A stretch of DNA of 44,774 bases from positions 1 through 44,774 of the forward strand of contig NZ_AXVR01000041.1 in NCBI RefSeq assembly GCF_000484695.1, written 5' to 3'. The stretch comes from Salinispora cortesiana (GTDB taxonomy: Bacteria; Actinomycetota; Actinomycetes; Mycobacteriales; Micromonosporaceae). Under the pieces are notes generated by a model, which saw only the letters and a list, made by a program, of their open reading frames with translations, was not told where the DNA came from and searched no databases. The number at the start of each line of letters is the position of its first letter. The first letter of the stretch is position 1. Shown here in pieces: positions 1 to 5,685 of this stretch. Position numbers and translations under genes: made by a program.

Positions 1-697
1 TGATGTTGCGGGTGATGGTGCTGTGGTTGGTGGTGAGGTTGCCGCCGGGGTTGACGAGGATGCCGCCGCCGTTGTCGTCGGTCTGTCCGCCGGTGATTTT
101 GAGTTTGTTGAGGGTGAGGTCGCCGCCGGTGTTGATGGTGAGGATTCTGAATCGGTCGGTGGCGGCGGCGCGTTCGATGGTGGTGTGTTTGCTGCCGTTG
201 AGGGTGATGGGGGTGGTGATGGCGGGGAGTCCGGCGCCGTCGATGTCGGCGGTGAGCAGGTAGGTGCAGTCTGTGGCCAGGTCGAGGGTGGCGCCGCCGC
301 GGGCGTTGGCGAGGGTGATCGCGGCGATCAGGGCGTCGGCGTCGCAGGGCACCGGGGTGCCCGGCGGCTTCTTCTCCTTCTCTCCCTTGTTCTTGTCGTC
401 GCGCTTGCCCTGGTCGCGCTTGCCCTGGTCGCGCTTGCCTTGGTCGTTCTTGCCTTGGTCGTTCTTGCCTCGGTCGTCGCGGGAGGGCTGGTGGAGTTTC
501 TTCCCCGCGCGGTCGTCGGTGGTGAGGGCGCGTCCGATGGGGTCGGTGGCCGGGGTGGCGGCGACCCCGATGGCGGTGAGGGTCAGGCCGGTCACGCCGA
601 CCAGCCCGACGGCCCACCACCGCCGCCGGGACCAGGCCCGGTGTCCGCCAGGGCGGTGGTCCGATTCAGGTTCGTGAGTGTGGTCCTGATGGTTCAT
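1..697 (-). CDS. Secreted parallel beta-helix protein, 3' end cut by window edge
   Basis: The frame stays open from an ATG at 697 to the left edge, giving 232 visible residues and no stop. The start MNHQDHTHEPES leads into an Arg-rich stretch and a hydrophobic segment at about residues 27-47, which looks like a signal peptide or membrane anchor. A charged linker with five D-Q-G-K-(N/R)-type pentapeptides follows. After it come Asn/Gly/Thr-rich strands such as ITLNGSKHTTIERAA and LTLNKLKITGGQTDDNGGGI, which have the periodic look of right-handed beta-helix or polymorphic-outer-membrane-like surface proteins. A Shine-Dalgarno-like AAGGA lies about 13 nt upstream of the start. The protein is probably exported and surface-attached or released. 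The C terminus is outside the window, so ligand or enzymatic activity cannot be judged. Confidence 0.75.
   Translation of the reverse strand, partial: MNHQDHTHEPESDHRPGGHRAWSRRRWWAVGLVGVTGLTLTAIGVAATPATDPIGRALTTDDRAGKKLHQPSRDDRGKNDQGKNDQGKRDQGKRDQGKRDDKNKGEKEKKPPGTPVPCDADALIAAITLANARGGATLDLATDCTYLLTADIDGAGLPAITTPITLNGSKHTTIERAAATDRFRILTINTGGDLTLNKLKITGGQTDDNGGGILVNPGGNLTTNHSTITRNI
401..475. repeat. Five 15-bp tandem units encoding a K-D-Q-G linker
   Basis: Five consecutive 15-bp units (plus-strand form GCGCTTGCCCTGGTC and close variants) encode the pentapeptide D-Q/R-G-K-N/R in the minus-strand beta-helix gene. Units differ at a few positions only, so the linker probably grew by recent unit duplication. 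The number of units may vary between strains. Confidence 0.85.
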
Positions 698-830
698 CGC
701 GGTGTCGGTGTCCTTCCCCCGTGGGCGGCGAGGAGGCGCCCACCCGAGGACAGGTCAGGCGGTGCTCCTCGGCTACCGGGCCGGCGGTAGCAATCACTCC
801 GCACGGTAAGCCGACATAAGCTGATATTTG

Positions 831-864
831 AGGGCAAATGCGAAACAACTGCCCTTATCGGGCA
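831..864. promoter_or_regulatory. Two overlapping inverted repeats sharing one arm
   Basis: AGGGCA (831-836) pairs with TGCCCT (850-855). The same TGCCC (850-854) also pairs with GGGCA (860-864). The two hairpins are mutually exclusive. They lie in the 420-bp stretch between the beta-helix gene and the leader ORF, where no longer gene is supported. Function is unknown; it could be a terminator, an attenuator or a protein site. Confidence 0.25.
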
Positions 865-914
865 TGGTGTGGCTGATGATGCTCCGCAGGGGCAGCCCAT
901 TTCCCGAGCGCGGC

Positions 915-1004
915 AGGGGGCGCGACAGCGGGTCTTCGCGATACAGCGGGCGCGGCGGCGGTCTCGCTTGCCATAGCGGGCGCGACGGCGGGTCTCCGCT
1001 GGTC
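915..1004. repeat. Three degenerate 30-bp tandem units
   Basis: Units at 915-944, 945-974 and 975-1004 each begin AG(G/C)GGGCGCG(A/G)C(A/G)GCGG followed by a (G)TCT core. They keep an exact 30-bp period while diverging at the 3' end. They are intergenic and just upstream of the promoter-like hexamers at 1036-1065. Confidence 0.5.
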
Positions 1005-1035
1005 ACGGGGGTGAGGTGGATGCTCGATAATCCGG

Positions 1036-1065
1036 GTGACAGCGGCGGTGCGGGCTGCCTACCCT
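1036..1065 (+). promoter_or_regulatory. Predicted promoter for leader ORF and RNHCP genes
   Basis: GTGACA (1036-1041) and TACCCT (1060-1065) are separated by 18 bp, a reasonable housekeeping-type -35/-10 pair for an actinomycete. Transcription would begin near 1072, about 47 nt before the small ATG ORF at 1119. Confidence 0.35.
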
Positions 1066-1118
1066 GGCGAAGTTCCGTCAAAACTGCTTTGGGCCGCCGC
1101 CCAGGAGGGGAGAGATTT

Positions 1119-1175
1119 ATGTTCCAGCCCGCGCCGAGCGCGCCTCGCTGCACCGTCCAGTCGTCCGTCTCCTGA
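1119..1175 (+). CDS. Possible 18-residue leader peptide
   Basis: An ATG at 1119 is preceded, at about 5 nt, by an unusually strong Shine-Dalgarno stretch AGGAGGGGAGA (1103-1113). The ORF runs 18 codons (MFQPAPSAPRCTVQSSVS) to a TGA. It lies between the predicted promoter and the first RNHCP gene, so it could be a translated leader acting on the downstream genes. No known peptide is recognised. The ribosome-binding site is the main evidence, so this remains a tentative call. Confidence 0.35.
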   Translation: MFQPAPSAPRCTVQSSVS

Positions 1176-1332
1176 CGCCGCTCCCTCCGAGCGGTGAGTG
1201 ACCGGACGTTTACCTTCCGGTGCCTGACTCAGCCACCCATGCCCGGCCCGCGTGTGCCACGACGGGTGGGGGCGAGGCTTGCTCGGCCTGCTCTTGCTGT
1301 CACTTTCGACATCTCAGCAAGGAGCACTCCGG

Positions 1333-1716
1333 GTGTCCAACACCAAGAAGACTCTCTCGCGTACGTCGCAGAACATCCTGAAGATCGGTACGTTCTCCTG
1401 CATTCGGTGCGGCCTCACCGTGTCCGCCGCCGCCGGGGACGGCGTCCGGCGCAATCACTGCCCGTCCTGTCTGCACTCCCAGCACGTTCACGATCACGTC
1501 GAGGGTGGCCCCAGTGACTGTCAGGGCCGGATGTCGCCGATCGCCATCGCCGTGCTCCGCACTGGCGACTGGGTGGTCATCCACCGCTGCGTACGCTGCG
1601 ATGAGCTGACCTCCAACCCCGTCTGCGCCGACGACAACCAGCTCATCTTGATGCGTATCGCCGTGCGCCCACTGGCACAGCCCCCGTTTCCGCTCGAAAC
1701 CTTCGGCGACCTCTGA
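1333..1716 (+). CDS. RNHCP domain protein, copy 1
   Basis: The GTG at 1333 is chosen because AAGGAG (1319-1324) sits 8 nt upstream; the in-frame TTG at 1252 lacks such support. The 127-residue product has a C-x2-C pair (CIRCG), the signature R-R-N-H-C-P-S-C, a conserved DCQGRM segment, then WVVIHRC-x2-C and ADDNQLILMR. This layout is that of the RNHCP family, small proteins with paired Cys motifs that probably bind zinc. Their biochemical role is not established. A second copy follows after 20 nt, so the two are very likely co-transcribed. Confidence 0.85.
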   Translation: MSNTKKTLSRTSQNILKIGTFSCIRCGLTVSAAAGDGVRRNHCPSCLHSQHVHDHVEGGPSDCQGRMSPIAIAVLRTGDWVVIHRCVRCDELTSNPVCADDNQLILMRIAVRPLAQPPFPLETFGDL

Positions 1717-1736
1717 AGTGACTGGAGGTATCGACG

Positions 1737-2168
1737 ATGCCAAGGCGTAGCAGAAGCCCGTACGAGCGGGCGCGAGCCAACCGGCGGCCACAGCGACACA
1801 AGGATGTTCTGCACCGTCAGGGTGGGCATCGGGCGAACGATTTCCGATGCGTGGGCTGCCGGCTGGACGTTTCGTCAGAGGCGCCCGGCACCACGCACCG
1901 CAATCACTGCCCGAACTGCCTGGCCAGTCTGCACGTGGACCGGCGAATCCCCGGCGACCGGGCCGCGGACTGCCGCGGTCGGATGGAGGCGTTGAGCATG
2001 TCGGTGCGGCCCGACGGCGAATGGATGATCATTCACCAGTGTCACTCCTGCGGTGAGCTCAGCGCCAACCGGATTGCCGGCGACGACAACGCACTGATCC
2101 TCGTACGGTTGGCGGTCAAGCCGTTGCGGGATCCCGGCATCGCCCGGCGCATGTTTCTCGTACCGTGA
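1737..2168 (+). CDS. RNHCP domain protein, copy 2
   Basis: The start ATG at 1737 has GGAGG (1724-1728) 8 nt upstream. The 143-residue product repeats the family layout: CVGC, H-R-N-H-C-P-N-C, ADCRGRM, MIIHQC-x2-C and GDDNALILVR. Compared with copy 1 it has a longer, basic N-terminal tail (many Arg and Lys in the first 25 residues), which could contact nucleic acid; that is inference. The two copies are clearly diverged paralogues in one transcript, so this is an old duplication rather than a recent one. Confidence 0.85.
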   Translation: MPRRSRSPYERARANRRPQRHKDVLHRQGGHRANDFRCVGCRLDVSSEAPGTTHRNHCPNCLASLHVDRRIPGDRAADCRGRMEALSMSVRPDGEWMIIHQCHSCGELSANRIAGDDNALILVRLAVKPLRDPGIARRMFLVP

Positions 2169-2326
2169 TTGACCGATCGTCAGCTGACCGTTGAGGTCGG
2201 TCGGCAGAGTGGGCTCGGCGAGCTGATCCTGACCAGTTCGGCTCGCCGAGCAGCCCCAACCCCAGGTCGACTCGCCGAACGAGCTTCTGCCACTTCGGAC
2301 TGTCGGCGGATCGCCGCTACTCTGGC

Positions 2327-3478
2327 ATGATGTCCCAAGACCAGCCGATGAGGGCGGAGTTGGCCCCGGTTCCCCGTTCGGGCGCGCGACTCGGGCAGGA
2401 GTACGACGAGTTTCGAAAAGCCGGAGACGTGCATCAGGTGCTGCTGCCAGACTCCTCCCTGGCCTGGCTGGTCACCAACCCGGAACTGGTCTCCCGGGCG
2501 CTGGCCGACCCCCGCCTGGCCCTCAACCGAAGGCACAGTCGGGGCGGTTGGTCCGGTTTCGCGCTGCCGCCGGCCCTCGATGCGAACCTGCTTAACCTGG
2601 ACGCGCCCGACCACACCCGGCTGCGCCGCCTGGTCGGTCCGGCGTTCAGCCCGCAGCGGGTCGCCGCACTACGTCCCCGAATCCGGCGAACCGCCGAGCG
2701 TCTCCTGGACACCCTGGTCGCCGCGGGTAGCCCCGTTGACCTGGTCACCGGCTACTGCACACCGCTGTCCGTCCAGGTCATCGCCGATCTGCTGGGCGTA
2801 CCGGAAGCTGGTCGCGCAGACCTGCGGACCTGGACCGACACGATGCTCACCAGCTACCCGCCGGACCGGGCCGCGATCCGGCAAACGGTCGTCGAACTGC
2901 ACGGCTACGTCGTCAACCTGATCGCCGCGAAGCAGCAGCAACCCGGCGACGACCTGCTGAGTGCCCTGATCACCATCGAGCAGGACGGGGACCGGCTCAC
3001 CCGGGACGAGCTCACCTCACTGGCCTTCCTGATCTTGTTCGCCGGGTACGAGAACACCGCCAACCTGATTGCCTCGACCGTGCTACGCCTACTCGACCAC
3101 GGTGGAGTCCGCGAGGTGCAAATTTCCGACGCGATTGAGGAGACGCTGCGCCTCGACCCCCCTGCGCCCGCCGCCATTCGTCGGTTCCCCACCGAGGAGA
3201 TGACCATCGGGGGCGCCACCATCCCGGCCGGCGACACCGTGCTGCTCAGCATCGCCGCCGCCACCCGGGGGGCGGACGGCAACGCCACGCGGCTCGCCTT
3301 CGGCAACGGCCCCCACTTCTGCCTCGGCGCCGCCCTGGCCCGCGTCGAGGCCGAGGAGACGCTGACCGTGCTGGCTCGGCGGCTGCCCGGTCTGGCGCTC
3401 GCCGTACCCGTGGCGCAGGTCCGCTGGCGCCCGACCTTCCGCACGCACGGCCCCGCCGAACTCCTGGTCACTTGGTGA
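2327..3478 (+). CDS. Cytochrome P450 with shortened meander region
   Basis: This 383-residue protein is a class I bacterial P450. The I-helix oxygen-binding motif is AGYENT (239-244), the K-helix ExxR is E272-R275, and the haem loop is FGNGPHFCLG with Cys332 as thiolate ligand. From R275 to Cys332 there are only 57 residues, against about 68 in typical CYP105/CYP107-like enzymes. The usual stretch N-R-D-P...F-x-D-P-D-R-F between the beta-strand and the haem loop is replaced by ATRGADGNATRLAF. It would need ferredoxin and reductase partners, which are not nearby. No Shine-Dalgarno is evident. TACTCT sits a few bases before the ATG, so a leaderless mRNA is possible. Substrate unknown. Confidence 0.88.
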   Translation: MMSQDQPMRAELAPVPRSGARLGQEYDEFRKAGDVHQVLLPDSSLAWLVTNPELVSRALADPRLALNRRHSRGGWSGFALPPALDANLLNLDAPDHTRLRRLVGPAFSPQRVAALRPRIRRTAERLLDTLVAAGSPVDLVTGYCTPLSVQVIADLLGVPEAGRADLRTWTDTMLTSYPPDRAAIRQTVVELHGYVVNLIAAKQQQPGDDLLSALITIEQDGDRLTRDELTSLAFLILFAGYENTANLIASTVLRLLDHGGVREVQISDAIEETLRLDPPAPAAIRRFPTEEMTIGGATIPAGDTVLLSIAAATRGADGNATRLAFGNGPHFCLGAALARVEAEETLTVLARRLPGLALAVPVAQVRWRPTFRTHGPAELLVTW

Positions 3479-3589
3479 TGCGCGGGGGCTGACCCCGGTG
3501 GCGCGGGGTCGACCGGTGCTGCGGGTCGACCGGTGGTGCGGGGTTGCCCCGGTGGCATCAGCCACTGGCTGGCCAGCAGGAGTATTGTG

Positions 3590-3604
3590 CTACCTCGCAG
3601 GTAG
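3590..3604. promoter_or_regulatory. Palindromic operator upstream of MmyB-like regulator
   Basis: CTACCT-CGC-AGGTAG is a perfect inverted repeat 36 bp upstream of the regulator start, next to a -10-like TATTGT. A near copy occurs at 4537-4551 upstream of the next gene. Shared flanking GACAG extends the match to 18 of 22 positions. The likely ligand is the adjacent regulator, which would then control itself and the hydrolase. Confidence 0.6.
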
Positions 3605-3639
3605 TGGACAGCGAGAAGTCGGCGACGGACGATGCTGGG

Positions 3640-4431
3640 ATGACCATGACGAGACCGGCCGTTGGGGTGATGCTGCGGGACTGGCGCCGTCGGCGCCGAC
3701 TCAGCCAGCTTGAGCTCTCCATCCGGGCCGACATCTCCACCCGACACCTCAGCTTCCTGGAGACTGGCCGCTCGTCGCCGAGCCGGGAGATGGTGTTACA
3801 GCTGGCGGATCGGCTGGACCTGGCGTTGCGGGAGCGGAACCGACTGCTGTTGGCCGCCGGGTTTGCGCCGGTCTATTCCGAGAACGCGCTGGACGCTCCG
3901 CCCATGACCGTCATCCGTTCCGCTATTCGGCAGGTGCTCGATGGGCACGAACCGTACCCCGCCGTCGTTGTTGACCGGGGCTGGAACCTGGTAGCGGCCA
4001 ACGAGAGTCTGTCGGTGCTCACCGACCTGGTGGCACCCCAGCTGCTCGTACCGCCGGCGAATGTCCTTCGGGCGAGTCTGCATCCGGACGGGCTGGCCCC
4101 GCACATCGTGAACCTTGGTGAGTGGCGGGGGCACCTGCTACATCGGCTGAGCCGGCAGGTGGAGTTCAGCGGCGACCCGGATCTGGCTGACCTTGAGGAG
4201 GAGTTGCGTGGCTACCCCGGCGGAACCCATGTCAACGGCCCGATGGCCAACGACATCGTGGTGCCGGTGCGGCTGCGACGAGGCGGCCGAGTGCTCAACC
4301 TCTTTACCACGGTGGCAACCTTCGGTACACCGTTGGACGTAACCCTCTCCGAGCTGGCGATCGAGTCGTTCTATCCCGCCGATGAGGAGACCGCGCGAGA
4401 ACTGAGAAGCCGGCGCTCGGCTTCCGGCTGA
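3640..4431 (+). CDS. XRE-family regulator with MmyB-like ligand-binding domain
   Basis: The 263-residue product starts at ATG 3640 (MTMTRPAVG); the upstream in-frame extension would overlap the operator. Residues about 8-62 form an XRE helix-turn-helix (LSQLELSIRADISTRHLSFLETGRSSPSREMV). The rest has the conserved MmyB-like pattern, with a YPAVVVDRGWNLVAAN core, a LHPDGLAPHIVNLGEWRGHLLHRL helix and a C-terminal VATFGTPLDVTLSELAIESFYPAD strand-helix. Known members of this class have a PAS-like pocket that binds a small hydrophobic ligand, and they are linked to secondary metabolism and small redox enzymes in actinomycetes. A palindrome upstream suggests autoregulation. A repeated copy of the site before the downstream hydrolase suggests a two-gene regulon. 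Confidence 0.88.
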   Translation: MTMTRPAVGVMLRDWRRRRRLSQLELSIRADISTRHLSFLETGRSSPSREMVLQLADRLDLALRERNRLLLAAGFAPVYSENALDAPPMTVIRSAIRQVLDGHEPYPAVVVDRGWNLVAANESLSVLTDLVAPQLLVPPANVLRASLHPDGLAPHIVNLGEWRGHLLHRLSRQVEFSGDPDLADLEEELRGYPGGTHVNGPMANDIVVPVRLRRGGRVLNLFTTVATFGTPLDVTLSELAIESFYPADEETARELRSRRSASG

Positions 4432-4448
4432 ACCGCTCGGCTTCCGGC
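4414..4448. repeat. 15-bp direct repeat across the regulator stop codon
   Basis: CGCTCGGCTTCCGGC occurs at 4414-4428 and again at 4434-4448. The first copy encodes the last residues of the regulator and the second lies after its TGA. The second copy continues into GCTTC-CGGCC-GAAGC, a small hairpin that may serve as a weak terminator. Confidence 0.6.
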
Positions 4449-4536
4449 CGAAGCTGGCCCTGTGGGTGGGAGCGATGGGGTCGGCGACGTTTCGTGGGTG
4501 GGGCAGGTCGACAGTCCGGTCGCCGAAAAGGGCTCA

Positions 4537-4551
4537 CTACTTTGCAGGTAA
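4537..4551. promoter_or_regulatory. Second copy of the MmyB-regulator operator
   Basis: CTACTTTGCAGGTAA matches the palindrome at 3590-3604 at 12 of 15 positions and shares the downstream GACAG. It lies 12 bp upstream of the -35 hexamer of the hydrolase promoter, a position suited to activation or to repression by hindrance. Confidence 0.55.
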
Positions 4552-4562
4552 TCGACAGGGTG

Positions 4563-4591
4563 TTGTCGGGCTGTCACTGTCGAGCTATAGC
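4563..4591 (+). promoter_or_regulatory. Predicted promoter of the alpha/beta hydrolase
   Basis: TTGTCG (4563-4568) and TATAGC (4586-4591) are 17 bp apart, a good -35/-10 pair. It lies just downstream of the shared operator and about 85 bp before the hydrolase start codon. The 243-bp gap between regulator and hydrolase holds these sites and no gene. Confidence 0.5.
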
Positions 4592-4674
4592 GAGCGTACT
4601 GCCGGCGAGAGAGGCGATGCGTGCTCTCCTCCGGTGGCTTCGCCGAGCCACGGGATGTCGACAGGAGTGAATCG

Positions 4675-5598
4675 ATGCCTGATTTTACCGTCGCGCAGGC
4701 CGCCGATCTCTTCCGCGCCCGGCCTGACCGCCTTATTGATGTGGGTCAGGGTCAGGTTGCGATCCGTAGTATTGGGGAAGGGCCGGATGTGCTATTCGTG
4801 CACGGATGGCCAGTCAGTGGGGCAACGTTCCGTAGCCTGCTGCCCTCTTTCGTTCCGCGCTTTCGATGTCACATTATTGATCTCGTCGGGGCAGGCGACA
4901 GTCGCTTCGACCGGACCGCTCGCATCGATGTCACCACGCACGCGGCGGCCCTGCGGCGCGTCGTGGACACCCTTGCCCTGGACGACGTGGCGGTTGTTGG
5001 CCATGACAGCGGTGGGCTCATCGCGCGATGTGCCCTGGCGGGGGATCCTCGCGTCCGCTCCTGGGGTCTGATCGACACCGAGCAGCCGCAGGGGGCCCAC
5101 TGGCGCCTCTCGCTACTGTTCGCCACCCGTCACCTACCCGGATTCGAGCGTCTGCTCACGGCGGCGTTAAACAGCCGACTGCGGCGAAACCGGTTCGTTC
5201 TCGGCGACGCCTTTCATGACCGAAACCTGCTGGACGGAGACTTCGCAGAGTTCTTCCTGCGGCCTCTCAAGGAGAATGCTGATCTGCGTTGGGCCTTCGG
5301 CCAGTTCCCTCGGAACTTCGACTTCTCGGCTTTCGACGCTATCGCTGACCTGCATTCCCGCATCACCGTTCCCGTCCAGCTGGTCTGGGGCGCCGACGAC
5401 CCCTACTTTCCGGTGGCCTGGACCCGCGCGATGATGTCCGGTTTTCGGGGTGCCGTTCGCCTGCACGAGGTTCGGCGCGGCAAACTCTTCGTCCACGAGG
5501 AGTTCCCCGAAGAAGTAGCGGCCGCGCTGACGCCCACGCTGGCCGTGCCCCGCCCCGACTCAGGAAGAGTCAGCCCTGATCCGACCACGCGCGGGTGA
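4675..5598 (+). CDS. Alpha/beta hydrolase, epoxide hydrolase / haloalkane dehalogenase type
   Basis: ATG 4675 is preferred over the in-frame GTG 4621 because AGGAG (4663-4667) is correctly placed. The 307-residue protein has the HGWP oxyanion motif (residues 43-46). Its nucleophile elbow is G-H-D-S-G with Asp111 in the nucleophile position, as in epoxide hydrolases and dehalogenases rather than Ser esterases. The acid is probably in WGADDPYFP (Asp241/242) and the base is His274 in FVHEEFP. Reactions expected of this class are opening of an epoxide or removal of a halide through an alkyl-enzyme ester; the substrate cannot be read from sequence. The operator copy upstream suggests control by the preceding MmyB-like regulator. 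The last 20 residues are Pro-rich and probably disordered. Confidence 0.85.
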   Translation: MPDFTVAQAADLFRARPDRLIDVGQGQVAIRSIGEGPDVLFVHGWPVSGATFRSLLPSFVPRFRCHIIDLVGAGDSRFDRTARIDVTTHAAALRRVVDTLALDDVAVVGHDSGGLIARCALAGDPRVRSWGLIDTEQPQGAHWRLSLLFATRHLPGFERLLTAALNSRLRRNRFVLGDAFHDRNLLDGDFAEFFLRPLKENADLRWAFGQFPRNFDFSAFDAIADLHSRITVPVQLVWGADDPYFPVAWTRAMMSGFRGAVRLHEVRRGKLFVHEEFPEEVAAALTPTLAVPRPDSGRVSPDPTTRG

Positions 5599-5612
5599 CC
5601 AGCCGCGGTGGT

Positions 5613-5662
5613 CGTGGCCGGCGGCGGGAGGCTTTCCCCAGCCTCACCCGCCGCCGGCCACG
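5613..5662. terminator. Strong bidirectional terminator hairpin
   Basis: A perfect 16-bp stem (5613-5628 with 5647-5662, CGTGGCCGGCGGCGGG and its complement) encloses a second 5-bp stem AGGCT/AGCCT around TTCCCC. It sits between convergent genes ending at 5598 and 5686. There is no U tract, as is usual in actinomycetes. Confidence 0.85.
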
Positions 5663-5685
5663 AGCCAGCCGCAGTCAGGCCGAGG

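Noticed and set aside
401..475. Possible CRISPR-like array
   Set aside because: Units are 15 bp, contiguous and without spacers, and are explained by the pentapeptide repeat of a coding region.
2168..2327. Promoter or small RNA between RNHCP and P450 genes
   Set aside because: Only a weak TACTCT next to the P450 start was found, with no matching -35 and no stable hairpin.
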